A stretch of 64,000 bases of DNA from Sanguinoderma infundibulare (lineage: Eukaryota; Basidiomycota; Agaricomycetes; Polyporales; Polyporaceae). A program made the position numbers and the translations under genes. The notes beneath the pieces are model-generated. The model was given only the letters and a program-made list of their open reading frames with translations, searched no databases and was not told the DNA's origin. The stretch is from the NCBI GenBank assembly GCA_032821775.1, contig JAVLRN010000006.1, forward strand, positions 3,348,001 to 3,412,000, given 5' to 3'. Shown piece by piece: positions 43,899 through 54,618 of the stretch; the stretch's first letter is position 1, and each line of letters begins with the position of its first letter.

Positions 43899-44923
43899 TG
43901 CATCCGTGCACATTACGGATGCATTCTGTGATAGCCGCCCATCCAACAGCCAAATGTCTGAACAAAAGCACTCACCGGGATTTGAACCGCCGACCTCCAG
44001 CAACCCAGTAAGCACATGAGCCAATTTGACCACTGAACTAACATGCCTTTTCCACTTATTTTAAGTAATCAATCTATATAGTGAAAGTCAGCCACCCAAC
44101 CCTTCGGCCATGTTCCTTTCCAATAGGGAAGGTCCCTATTAAGCATATGTTCTTGGAGCTGTTCTGAGGTCAATACTAATCCGATTTTGTTCGTTTTAGG
44201 CTTGTTTTGTTCGTGCTTTTAAGGTAGTTTCAACGCGTCCAACAGTATATTATTAGGTGAGCTATTGACTGCTCTATCAGGCATACAATGGTCGCCTCAA
44301 GCAGATAAAGAATGATGTATATCTCTATCGATTCTCCACGTATCTATTCGTGCAATGGCTCGTTGGAACCGAGTTACGAACGCGGTTCCAACGAGCCCTT
44401 GAACGTATGAATCCGTCCATCCGTTGCTGAGATATGCTGACCCTCTCCTCCTGCCAGGAGGACAGGTTGCCATATCTCAGGATTGAGACCTCTGATTTGC
44501 GTCAGTTTTGTTGCTAACAATATCTACATGTCACCAGTGCATGGGAACCTCTATTTTCCGCCGCTGCATTCCCTGTATACATTTCAGAAAGGTGAGTCCT
44601 GTCCCCCGGCGCTTACCCCATTTTCACCAAGATATCTCTGTCCCACATTGCGTCCCCTCAGATTTCTATGCCTCATCGGAAAGCTGCGATTCAGGGCTTT
44701 CCAACGAGCCCCATATCGCCTATGTACAATAGCTATAACAGCCGAAATTCATGTTCCTTTCTCCTCCCCCCTGTGTGCTTAAAGTTTTGCATACAAGTCG
44801 CCCAAATGCCCGCAAATCGTCATGTATTATACCTCGTTTGAATCAGACAATATATGGCTTTCAAACAAGCCCAAAAAGACCAAAATCCACCTGGAACTCC
44901 CAAAGATGCAGATTTCAGAACCC
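43899..44923. repeat. Left arm of giant palindrome
   Basis: Near-perfect reverse complement of 44982-46006; identical conceptual peptides of 99, 79 and 74 residues appear on opposite strands of the two arms, which shows the conservation. It includes a smaller hairpin GGCTCGTTGGAACCG / CGGTTCCAACGAGCC near 44358-44396. Confidence 0.9.
43968..44046 (-). other. tRNA-like sequence in left arm
   Basis: The minus strand reads with an A-box (TTAGTTCAGTGGTC), a B-box (GGTTCAAATCCC) at tRNA spacing and a following TTTT run. The acceptor and T stems pair only partly, so it is not a credible functional tRNA. It looks like a SINE head or a decayed tRNA gene. The identical copy on the right arm is at 45859-45937. 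Confidence 0.6.
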
Positions 44924-44981
44924 AGATGGCGACTGTCCATGTAACATTGCACTGCATGATGGCTGCCTTAGGCTAGCTCCC

Positions 44982-46006
44982 GGGTTCTGAAATCTGCATC
45001 TTTGGGAGTTCCAGGTGGATTTTGGTCTTTTTGGGCTTGTTTGAAAGCCATATATTGTCTGATTCAAACGAGGTATAATACATGACGATTTGCGGGCATT
45101 TGGGCGACTTGTATGCAAAACTTTAAGCACACAGGGGGGAGGAGAAAGGAACATGAATTTCGGCTGTTATAGCTATTGTACATAGGCGATATGGGGCTCG
45201 TTGGAAAGCCCTGAATCGCAGCTTTCCGATGAGGCATAGAAATCTGAGGGGACGCAATGTGGGACAGAGATATCTTGGTGAAAATGGGGTAAGCGCCGGG
45301 GGACAGGACTCACCTTTCTGAAATGTATACAGGGAATGCAGCGGCGGAAAATAGAGGTTCCCATGCACTGGTGACATGTAGATATTGTTAGCAACAAAAC
45401 TGACGCAAATCAGAGGTCTCAATCCTGAGATATGGCAACCTGTCCTCCTGGCAGGAGGAGAGGGTCAGCATATCTCAGCAACGGATGGACGGATTCATAC
45501 GTTCAAGGGCTCGTTGGAACCGCGTTCGTAACTCGGTTCCAACGAGCCATTGCACGAATAGATACGTGGAGAATCGATAGAGATATACATCATTCTTTAT
45601 CTGCTTGAGGCGACCATTGTATGCCTGATAGAGCAGTCAATAGCTCACCTAATAATATACTGTTGGACGCGTTGAAACTACCTTAAAAGCACGAACAAAA
45701 CAAGCCTAAAACGAACAAAATCGGATTAGTATTGACCTCAGAACAGCTCCAAGAACATATGCTTAATAGGGACCTTCCCTATTGGAAAGGAACATGGCCG
45801 AAGGGTTGGGTGGCTGACTTTCACTATATAGATTGATTACTTAAAATAAGTGGAAAAGGCATGTTAGTTCAGTGGTCAAATTGGCTCATGTGCTTACTGG
45901 GTTGCTGGAGGTCGGCGGTTCAAATCCCGGTGAGTGCTTTTGTTCAGACATTTGGCTGTTGGATGGGCGGCTATCACAGAATGCATCCGTAATGTGCATG
46001 GATGCA
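44982..46006. repeat. Right arm of giant palindrome
   Basis: The mirror copy of 43899-44923. It appears virtually unchanged, so the two arms are either very young or kept alike by gene conversion. Confidence 0.9.
45859..45937 (+). other. tRNA-like sequence in right arm
   Basis: Mirror copy of 43968-44046, in plus orientation: both pol III boxes and the TTTT terminator are present. The two tRNA-like units point away from the centre of the palindrome. Confidence 0.6.
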
Positions 46007-46078
46007 TTGGGCGAACTGACTCTGCTCTCCTGACGGTGGTTCTCACATCCGATGGTCACGCCACCCTGTGTGCAAGTC

Positions 46079-46222
46079 AGGATGCATCCATTATACACGA
46101 TAATTCGAGTATAATGGATGCATCTGTTATACATGATCATTTGAGCAGAATGGATGCATCCATTCTGCACGGTAAGTCGTGTAAAATGGATGCATCTATC
46201 ATCCGTAGTACGGATGCATCCC
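46079..46222. repeat. GGATGCATCC subterminal repeats
   Basis: At least five GGATGCATCC or GGATGCATCT palindromes lie 24-40 bases apart. Each pair encloses a short AT-rich imperfect hairpin (for example TTATACACGATAATTCGAGTA). Similar units flank the left arm at 43878-43925. Such arrays are typical transposase-binding ends of foldback elements. Confidence 0.7.
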
Positions 46223-46236
46223 TAGGTTGGATGAGT

Positions 46237-47014
46237 ACCACTAGCGATGTATCCATATGACTGAATACCTACGCGCGGTGTCCACCACCGAGCAAACAGC
46301 GACCTCGTCGTTCACGCACATGACCTAGCACAGGCACAGCTCCTCCTTCGCGAGGCAGACAAGTGGGTTGCACACATCGAGGAAGGTGCAGCCATCGAGA
46401 AAAAGTTGTACATGTTAACCCTCTCGCCTGTACCTACGGCTTTCGACCCCATGGCCCCCGGGGCCTGTCACGCGATCTTCAAATCGAACTCTGGTCTTAT
46501 CCCCTCACCTGAAGCGATCCTCAACGTCCGCTGGCTCCACAACCGGCAGCCAGCCATGGGGAGCAAGTCAGCGTCCTTGCTAGTGCTCGGCGTGTCAGAC
46601 CAGCGCCTTGCCGACCGCCTCATATGGGAGTCCATTTCAATCTGCGGGGTTCTCTGTAAGGCAGTGAAATATGTCCCCCTGGTGACCCAATGTTACCATT
46701 GCCAAGCCTTTGGCCACGTCTCGAAGGCGTGCCCATGCCTATCCGACACGACTGCCCTCAAGTGCGCATGGTGCGCAGGCAATCACGCTGTGCGGGATTG
46801 CCTATGCCCTGCACATATGAAATGCAACAACCCCCACTTCTGCACACACATCCCTGCACGGTGCGCGAATTGTGGCAGGGCGCATAAGGCCGTATCCAAT
46901 GCCTGCCCGGTCAAAATGGCGGCTCAGTCTGCCCTGGCAGTGCGCTGGGATACCGGCAGCCCTTATTACGACAAGATGTTCCGTCCCCCGGCCTGGGCTG
47001 GGGCTGCCGCCTAA
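46237..47014 (+). pseudogene. LINE ORF1 (gag-like), 3' part with zinc knuckles
   Basis: Continues ORF1 after the foldback element (HHRANSDLVVHAHDLAQAQ, LLLREADKWVAHIEEG). Then come three zinc knuckles: CYHCQAFGHVSKAC (CX2CX4HX4C), CAWCAGNHAVRDC and CANCGRAHKAVSNAC. The stop at 47012 is followed at once by the ATG of ORF2 (TAAATG), suggesting coupled translation. Knuckles are intact. Confidence 0.8.
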
Positions 47015-50000
47015 ATGCGCCCGCAACAAGTGGAGTTACAAGTCAAGAGCCTGAACTGCTGCAAGCAACCTGATGTCCTCAAATCACTCCTGAACACGGC
47101 AGATCCTTCTGTCTGGGATGTGCTTTGCATTCAAGAAACCCCCGCCAATATATCCACCCTTCCCTCCTTCTGATCGCCACGGTGGAATATGATCCTCCCT
47201 CCACCGGGCGCCAACGACCCTCAGCAGTCTCCAGCACACAGCGCAATCTTTATCAGTAACGATCTGTGTTCTGACTCATACCTCCAAGTCACCCTTAAGT
47301 CCAGCAACATAGTCGCGGTCAAGTTTTCTTTTCCAGACATTTCTTTCTTTCTCTTTTCTGTATACAATCCTCCGAATGCTGATTCTTCCATTCCCTTCAT
47401 TAGAGACACCCTTAGGCAGGACCCGGCGCTCCCCTGCATCTTAGTAGGCGATTTCAACATGCACCACCCTCTCTGATCGGGGCACCAAACCCCACATCAC
47501 ACGACGCACTCGGATGCGGATGCTCTGCTCTATGTCCTCGCCAACTACGACCTCACTCTCGTGCTTCCCCCTGGATCCCTGACCTGCTTTTCTGACACCC
47601 ACAAAATGTGGTCGACCATCGACCTGGTCTTCATCTCCACAGACATGGCAGACTCTGTCCTCGAGTGCAGAACGGAGTTTGGGCATGGCTCAGACCACCG
47701 CGCAATTGACACCCACCTTTGCCTCGACGCCCCACGATCGAAACCGGAACCACGCCCACAGTGGCACAAGACCGACTGGGTGACTTTTCTTCCCATGGTG
47801 GCCCAGGAGTGGGAACAGCGGGATCTGGAGGGCCAAGCCGAGTGAGTGGAGACCCCTTGCTCGCTCGACTCACTTGTCCATGACATCACTAACGTCTTCC
47901 AGGCTGCCGCAGGTGAAGTGGTCCCGCAGTCGAGCTTCATGCAGTTCTCCAAGCGCTGGTGGAACAAAGACCTTGGCCAGATGCATTGTGAGGCCAAACG
48001 TCTGCAAAATCGGGCTGGCAAGCATCGCACGATGGACCAGGAATGCGAGGCAGCGAGGGCGGCCACCCAGGACTATCAACGAGAGATCTGTGCCCAACAG
48101 CAGCGCTCGTGGTGGACGTTCCTCAATGATGCCACGGAGAAGTCAATCTGGCAGGCCAGCCGTTACGTTACGCAGGCCCCGGAGGACATCGCAGCATCGC
48201 AACTCCCAGCCCTTGACCTTCCGGACAGCAGCAAGGCCCGATCGTGCCTGGAGAAGTGTGACGCCCTCATGGCGCAGTTCTTCCCTGTCCCACCCCCCGC
48301 TTCTCTTGATGATATCACTAACTACAATTATTCCCCGCAGCTCAAACACACCCCCTTCAGCGAGGAGGACGTGCGCGCTGCCATCAGCCGCCTCAGTGCA
48401 TTCAAGGCACCCAGACTGTCCGGTATCGTCAACGCCGCGCTGAAAGAATCTATCAACACCATCGCCCCTACATACGCTGCAATCACGAACACCTGCGTCG
48501 ACCTCCACCATCACCCGGCCGAGTGGAAGACCTTCAAGACCATCACACTGCGGAAACCCGGCAAGCCCAGCTACTTGATTCCAAAAGCGTACTGTTCCAT
48601 CGCACTCGAAGACACCTCCAGCAAGGTCATCGAGTCGGTCATAGCAAGCCGGCTGGCAGTGATCGCAGAGAGCCAAGGGCTGTTGCCACCCACCCACTTT
48701 GGTGGCCGCCCCGGCCGCACCACAACTGATGCAGTACAATTTCTCACACAGCGAGTCAAGGACGTGTGGTGCAAGGGCCACGTCGCAACGGTTGTCCTTC
48801 TCGACATCACCTCCGTGTTCCCATCTGTCAACCACGACCGGCTCCTCCACAACCTTCGCAAGCGCGGCGTCCCAGAAGATCTTGTCCTCTGGGTCAAAGA
48901 TTTCCTCATGGATCGACACACTGAGCTCAACTTTGATGACTACACCTCTGAATCCCTCTGCGCAAGCACTGGTTTACCTCAGGGCTCCCCTCTCTCCCCT
49001 ATCCTCTATTTATTTTACTCAGCTGACCTTTTAGACCTTATAGACATCAAAGACCGCACTCACGTGGCTGCAGGTTTTATTGATGATACCTCCCTCCTAG
49101 TAACCTCCACCTCTTTTGCTAACAACATTGCTATGCTTACAGTGCTCGTCCCCGACCTTCTCGGGTGGTCCCACCACCATGCATGCCGCTTCGACATCCC
49201 CAAGTTCAAGATGTTACACTGCACCTGGAACGAGAAGCGGTACGAACCGCTCCCCCTCACTTTCGGTAACTACACGATCCAGCCTTCGGATTCCGCCAAG
49301 TACCTCGGGTTCATCGTTGACTGCCGCCTCCGCTGGCACGAACATGCCAACTATGCGATTGCCAAGGGCACCGCCACTGCCCTCGCAGTGGCCTGCCTCT
49401 CTAAGCCTTCCTACAGCCTCCCCCACAAGCATATCCGCACCCTGGTCCAGTTGGTCGTTTTCCTGCGGCTGGAATACAGACTTTCGGTATGGTACACCCC
49501 CGTCATCAAGCTTCCGGGAGCGATGCGGCGCAAGGGCTCCGTCGGGCTGGCTCGCCGCCTCGGCACTGTCCAGCACCTCACCGTGCGCATCATTTGCAGT
49601 GCCTTCAAAACCACAAGCTCCGATTTCCTCGACTATCACACACACCTCCCACCCATCGATTTGCGCCTCAACCACACAGTGTTCAATAACGCAGCACACC
49701 TTGCCACCCTCCCACCATCCCACCCTCTCCACTCCATGGTCAAGCACTGCATGCGAAACTACCCCTGTCTACACTGCTCCCTGCTGCATGAACTCTTCCG
49801 CTCCTTTCCAGAGCTCCGGAATGTCGAAACCATTGACCCAGCCCTGGGCAGGGGGGTGGAAAGTGCGCTCACGTTCACAGTAGCTGGCGACAAGGAGCAG
49901 GTGGCCCGGGACGTTCAGGCGGCAGTGAGTGCCAAGTGACTACATGTTTTTACTGATGGCGTCCTCTCTGAAGATGGATCAGGCGCGGCCGCGTCTGCGG

Positions 50001-50845
50001 CAGGTCGGAATCAGTGCCACGTCTGGCATGCACATCTCGGTGCCTCAACCGAACGCACCCTCCTCGACACCAAGGTCGCAGGTCTGGCCCTCGCTCTCGT
50101 CGTTGTGGAGGTGGAACCCCGAGCCATGAGAATCAACGTCTACAGCAACAGCAAGAGCGCGATAGTCGCCATCTGGGAGCGATGCCCCCAGCCCGGCCAG
50201 CAACTGGTGGAGATCTTCCACCGGCAGCTCTCCCGCCTGAAGGGCAAATGCCGCTCACTCGAGGTCAACTTAATATGGGCCCCAGGACACAGCGGTGGCG
50301 ATAGTGCGCTCGCGGCCAGCATCCATGTGCAGACAGCAGCGGCCGGCAGTTCGACGGCCCTCCTGCGCCCCATCCAGGGGCTCCTCGACCTCCCAAGGAA
50401 CGTCGACGCACTCAAGCGGGATGCCGCCGCACGGTTCCTAGAGGAATGGAAGGCGCGTTGGATTGTCTCACCTCAAGGCAGCCGGTTCATTCGCCACATC
50501 GACTCAACCCCTCCAGGCGAGCAAGTCCTCTGGTGGTTCAAGAAGCTCTCTCGTTGGCAGGCGAGCATCATCACCCAGCTCCGAAGCGGCCATATCGGCC
50601 TCAATAAGTACCTCCATCACATTAAGGCCGTTTCCTCCCCCCTCTGCACCGCTTGCGGCGAGCCCGAGACAGTAGAACATTTCCTCTTCTCGTGCCGACA
50701 CTTCCGGATGGAACACGATGCATTACAGCGGGTGGTTGGCAGCCCCCTCTCGTCCCGCACGGTACTCAGAGACATCAAACACCGCACTGCGCTTATCAAC
50801 TACGTCGAGGCGACCGGTCGCTTCGAGCACTACGCGGAACATTGA
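47015..50845 (+). pseudogene. LINE ORF2: endonuclease, reverse transcriptase, RNase H
   Basis: One frame of about 1277 codons. Endonuclease: LNCCKQPDVLK, CIQETPA, VYNPPNADSS, LVGDFNMHHP and DLVFISTD. Reverse transcriptase: RPGRTTTDAVQFL, motif A LLDITSVFPSVNH, motif B GLPQGSPLSPILYLFY, motif C with GFIDD in place of the usual YADD. RNase H: VFTDGVLSEDGSG, YSNSKSAI (usual DS changed to NS) and APGHSGG. A CCHC-like CTACGEPETVEHFLFSC follows. The frame is broken only by four TGA codons, at 47171, 47474, 47843 and 49937; no indel was seen. It is therefore a recently dead copy. Confidence 0.9.
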
Positions 50846-51301
50846 CATCAAGTGCAACCAGCTGAGTCTTTTCCTTACTACTCCCTCCCAGTTTTCCCCT
50901 TTTCCTTCCCTCGCGTTCACCCCCTTTTCACTACCTCATTTCCTTTTCTCTCATTTCGCCTCGTTTCGTCTCTCTCTCTCTCTGCTCCTAGACTATATTA
51001 CCATTTCGGGACTGATTTGTCTCGTTAGGCCTCCTACGTGGGCACGCCACCCTTTATCCACTAGAAGACACCCGCCCTCAAGACCCACCAACCCTCACTG
51101 TGTTCAACCACAGTTTCCGGACCCGGAGTATCTACGCGCTAGAGCATCATTTCCCTCCCTTTTCTTCTGTCTTACCCCCCTGGGCATTTGTGGGTGCCGG
51201 CCCAACCCGGTACCCCGAAGGGTAGTTTAGGCGGCCACCGGGGCAACTGGTGGTCCGCATTCCTGGACCGCCCATGGGCGGACGTAGTCACCTACGGAGC
51301 C

Positions 51302-51361
51302 GTCTACACAGGCTTTTGCAAGTGCGCGGTTTATTATACCGACCGCACTTGCAAGTGCGCG
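51302..51361. repeat. 60-bp inverted repeat, left copy
   Basis: From GTCTACAC to GTGCGCG; nearly exact reverse complement of 52175-52234. Each copy contains the inner palindrome CGCACTTGCAAGTGCG. The pair encloses about 0.8 kb in the 3' region of the LINE. Confidence 0.85.
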
Positions 51362-51470
51362 GGAAGATCCGGAGGGGGCTGGGCGGTGATGGCGCGCGGG
51401 GTAGACAGGGGCAACCGTCGCGCGATTGTCGGAGGTGCGCGATTGTCGGGTCGGGAAAGAAAAGACAATG

Positions 51471-51545
51471 GCAAAATCAGGGTTCGAACCCCTAGCAACA
51501 CGAACCATCTTGTTTTGAACAGTACTCCAATCCACTAGTCTATAT
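51471..51545 (-). other. tRNA-like sequence
   Basis: The minus strand shows a B-box (GGGGTTCGAACCCT, perfect stem) and an A-box-like stretch (ACTAGTGGATTGGAGTACTG) upstream. It lacks a good acceptor stem. Probably a SINE head or tRNA relic. Confidence 0.45.
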
Positions 51546-51959
51546 ACTCCTTAGGAGTAATACTATCATTTGCCCTATGTAGTGCGACGACCCAGCATGA
51601 ATCTCCGCCCAATGCCCAGATGGCGGCGCCCTGATGCAATTGCACACTCTGGAAAGTGTTGAATGAATTCTTTGTGCGTATGTTCTCTATCAGATACCTT
51701 CCAGGGCTGAGCACTGCCGTGGACTTGCAAATATTGGGGTCATCTGCAAGTACGACCCCACTGGGACTTCACGCACTTCTGGGACACTCCCGGAGGACGC
51801 TTGCATCAGGGGCGAGACGCTTGGCATCAGGGTGAGGCGCCTCCATCAGATGGGCTGTCACTTGAATCAGGCGGCGCAGTCACTTGCATCAGCGCGGGCG
51901 CGAGCATCGGGGCTGTAAGTATGTGTTATATACATTGTCCTCCCCAACAGGTATAAGGA

Positions 51960-52032
51960 GCTGGTGGTGTAGTGGTAAAATGGGTTGTTAGTGAAGTGTT
52001 TGGTGGTCGTTGGTTTGAGTCTTGATGGTAGC
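51960..52032 (+). other. Degenerate 73-nt tRNA-like sequence
   Basis: Exactly 73 bases from GCTGGTGGTGTAGTGG to GATGGTAGC, with an A-box (TGTAGTGGTAAAATGGG), B-box (GGTTTGAGTCT) and a following run of ten T. Several places where a tRNA has C carry T (TTTGAGT for TTCGAGT), and the acceptor and T stems pair poorly. It could be a mutated tRNA gene or the head of a SINE. Confidence 0.5.
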
Positions 52033-52174
52033 ATTTTTTTTTTGAATATTAATCAATTACCATTGTATCCGAAAAGATGTACAAGATGCGCTTATAGCAG
52101 GGCTATAAATACAAACTAGAGGAGGGGCCGGAGGAGAGGGGATAGGAGGAGGGAGTGGACCGGGACCGGCGGGC

Positions 52175-52234
52175 CGCGCACTTGCAAGTGCGGTCGGTAT
52201 AATAAACCGCGCACTTGCAAAAGCGTGTGTAGAC
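52175..52234. repeat. 60-bp inverted repeat, right copy
   Basis: Partner of 51302-51361. The pair may be the ends of a separate small element in the LINE 3' region; no coding sequence lies between. Confidence 0.85.
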
Positions 52235-52459
52235 TCTACACCTACGACGACCGGCGGCCAGGTTATGCCCTGCGCACCTTCCTTGGATGGACAAGGGGAG
52301 ATCTCTCTCTTTTACTATACTCTATGATATCATACCATACACACGCACTTTTCACCCACACGCAAGCGTAGACACTTTGTATCCCTCCGGAGAGTAGCCA
52401 CATAGGCCGTAAACGGCCTGAGCGCTACTATAAAAATGGAATTCTCTCTCTCTCTCTCT

Positions 52460-52471
52460 GATTAAACTCAG
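52460..52471. repeat. Target-site duplication of the LINE, right copy
   Basis: GATTAAACTCAG, identical to 43022-43033, placed directly after the TC tail. Confidence 0.85.
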
Positions 52472-52576
52472 CGGGCCTGGCCTGAGAAATCGGCCCAATC
52501 GGTGCAATTGGCGCCAATTGGTCCAATCCCACTCAAGCCCGCTTGAGCCCGCTTGAAATGCACTTTTGCTGATGAT
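52472..52576. mobile_element. TIR element (MITE-like), right part
   Basis: Ends GCACTTTTGCTGATG, the inverted copy of the left end at 42660. It has the same CAATTGGC and CCCACTCAAG motifs as the left part. HET coding resumes immediately after it. Confidence 0.75.
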
Positions 52577-54188
52577 CTGGCAGACGTGCCCGCCGGCAGC
52601 CATGACGAACTGGGCAAGAACCGCTCGGAGTTCCACAACAGCAAATGGCATCGGCGGGGTTGGACCCTGCAGGAGCTCATAGCCCCGGAGTTCCTCATTT
52701 TCCTGTCGAAGGAATGGGAGCAGCTCAGCGCGAAGGCGGACCTGGCAGATATATTGGAAGAGATCACCAGGGTACTGGCTCCCGTTCTCCGGATGGAGAT
52801 CCCCGTATCTAACGTCAGCGTTGCCTGTCGCTTCTCCTGGGCCGTGGGCCGCGAGACGACGCTGGTGGAAGACGAGGCGTACTGCTTGATGGGCATCTTC
52901 CACATCCACATGCCATTGATTTACGGCGAGCGCGAGAATGCGTTCCAGCGACTGCAGAAGAAGATCATGGAATCCTCGACCGACACCTCACTTTTCGCGT
53001 GGGAGGGTGGTGGTGGTGGTGGTGGTCGCGGCGGCGGCGCGAGGCCTCTATTCGACACTTCCGATCATCGTTCCCCCACAGATTGCATACAACTACATGA
53101 CACACCGTCAGCTTGCCTGTTCGCCCGCTCCCCAGCAGATTTCGATGGGTGCTCTGGAGTCGCATTTGACTCTTCCATGATGGCTCCAAAGAATGGGAAG
53201 ACCATCAAGGTGCATTGTTTCTGCGTGGTGGATGTTGAACATCTGCTTATTCTGATTTGATTAGTACACATCCTCACATCGAGGTGGCCGCAGCGCCCTC
53301 CCAAAGCGGGCATCTCGAGCTTCTCCACCTCCAACTATCCTGGCCTTTTCAGTCACGGCCTTCGGATGCCGAACGAAAATGCAAGTCGTCGAGTTGGATC
53401 GCATAACCATCGGAGTGTTACGCTGTTATCTCGACGAGGACGGAGCGCAGGACGCCTGGCATACTCTGGCATTACTCTTGACACCTTGTCTCTACGCCGA
53501 CGATCCAAAACGTCCGACCTACCACGTCGGAGCGTGGGATCCTACATGCAGCAGTCTCCGACGCACCATGCTAGTCGAGGTTTGAGGATCCACCATCATA
53601 CTCGGCGATCGAAAGGTTGTGCCTCGGCGGAAAACGATATTCATCACGCATTGTCCGCCACCTGGTTTGGCGAACCCGGTCCGCTTCCACATCCCCTCGA
53701 ATAACGCCATGTCCCCCCCATTCCGCATTCCTCTGGAGACCATACAGCACGAGCTCGAGGACTGGAGGCTGGAACAGTTGACTCCAACCGAGTCCAGCTG
53801 GACCGGAGAGCCTCCGATGATGCTCGTCTTCCAGTACTCTGGCAAGGGCACTGAATTCCTCCTCAAGAAACCTTGGCTCACAGTCGTCCTCGGACTGTGC
53901 TCCGAGGCCGCTGATGCCGGGTCGGGCTCATCGTCTCCTGGTTCGCATTGGGCGGAGATCCTGATTTTCAATGCGGACAAGATGATCTCAGGAGCTCTGC
54001 CTCACACCATCTCCCACAAGGGCAACCACTTCCGCTCGTGGCCTGATCAGCGGCGGACGCGTACATATGAAAGCCATAGCCCAGGGCTGTTCCCTGCAGA
54101 ACAGGCTGATTTCATGGTTAGCGTGACCATGTCCTTCACGCCGTGCCCTAAGAGTCCGGGAAGTACCCTCGTCCTGCACCTGAAGTGA
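52577..54188 (+). pseudogene. HET-domain gene, 3' part (interrupted)
   Basis: Begins LADVPAGSHDE and continues with the second half of the HET domain: WHRRGWTLQELIAPEFLIFLS, then FSWAVGRETTLVEDEAYCLMGIF and MPLIYGERENAFQRLQ. A glycine run from a GGT repeat (53000-53040) follows. An intron at about 53211-53263 leads to a C-terminal region (VVELDRITIGVLRCYLDED, LLTPCLYADDPKRPTYHVGA) up to the stop at 54188. An in-frame TGA (53583-53585) lies within otherwise open coding sequence, so decay has continued after the insertion. The 5' half is at 42339-42659. Confidence 0.82.
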
Positions 54189-54357
54189 TGCAAGTCGGGT
54201 TTCCTCTTTATGTGTGCAAGTATTCATGAGATGTCGATGCCATCCCCAGATCGCCGGCGACCGCTGGTTATACCGCGCGAGCATGAAAGCTGGAACCCTC
54301 GTCCGGTCCGAATAGAGCGCGGCAGAAGAGGAAGAACCATAGCTCGCCAGACTGCCG

Positions 54358-54618
54358 GCGAACCTGGCGATGCTTGACGCTCTGGAGTTGGGGCTGGTAC
54401 TCGTGGAGGTGATTTCGGGCGGCAAGAGCGTTGAGGAGCGGGAGGCGGCCATCGCTGCATGGGAGGAGGTACGGACTCGGATGAGCGAAGGGAGGCGGGT
54501 TGGGGCGATCGCTGCGGCCAATGTGGAAGCATCATTGGGGCCTCAAGCTGGCGCCAGCCTTGAGTCTGCGCTTGAGACGGCAGCGACCATGTCACCGGCG
54601 ATGAGGCGCAAGGCTTGA
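54358..54618 (+). pseudogene. C-terminal fragment of FAD monooxygenase (copy 4)
   Basis: About 85 codons from NLAMLDALELGLVL to MRRKA-stop, shorter than copy 3 because even the GD motif is gone. The left edge (about 54355) is a junction with unrelated sequence 170 bases after the HET gene stop. Not functional. Confidence 0.87.

Larger units (their letters stand above)
43859..46236. mobile_element. Foldback element with 1-kb inverted arms, inserted in LINE ORF1
   Basis: The ends carry inverted repeats of about 31 bases (GGTRCTCATCCAACC then GGGATGCATCCGTA). Inside are subterminal GGATGCATCC palindromes (several between 46079 and 46222, fewer on the left), and then two arms of about 1025 bases (43899-44923 and 44982-46006) that appear near-perfect inverted copies around a 58-base spacer. 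No transposase is encoded. The arms hold tRNA-like sequences. This architecture matches foldback (FB-like) non-autonomous DNA transposons. Confidence 0.8.
43034..52459 (+). mobile_element. Tad/I-like LINE retrotransposon with nested insertion
   Basis: A non-LTR element, bounded by the 12-base duplication and ending in a (TC)n tail (52443-52459). It carries a gag-like ORF1 with zinc knuckles and an ORF2 with apurinic endonuclease, reverse transcriptase and RNase H, the domain set of the I/Tad groups. Near the 3' end (52405-52430) a GGCCGTAAACGGCC hairpin is followed by CTGAGCGCTACTAT. About 2.4 kb (43859-46236) is a foreign foldback element inserted in ORF1, leaving about 7.0 kb of LINE. The copy is dead: ORF1 is interrupted and ORF2 has four stops. 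Confidence 0.88.

Noticed and set aside
43968..44046. Functional tRNA gene in the foldback arm
   Set aside because: Acceptor and T stems do not pair well. Only the pol III boxes and terminator are convincing.
46079..46222. GGATGCATCC array as a CRISPR-like array
   Set aside because: Units are 10-base palindromes with spacers that are themselves imperfect hairpins, at the end of a transposon in a eukaryote.
43823..46260. Short ORFs of 60-108 codons in the foldback element as genes
   Set aside because: Identical peptides on both strands come from the inverted arms. They have no domain and arise from repeat symmetry.
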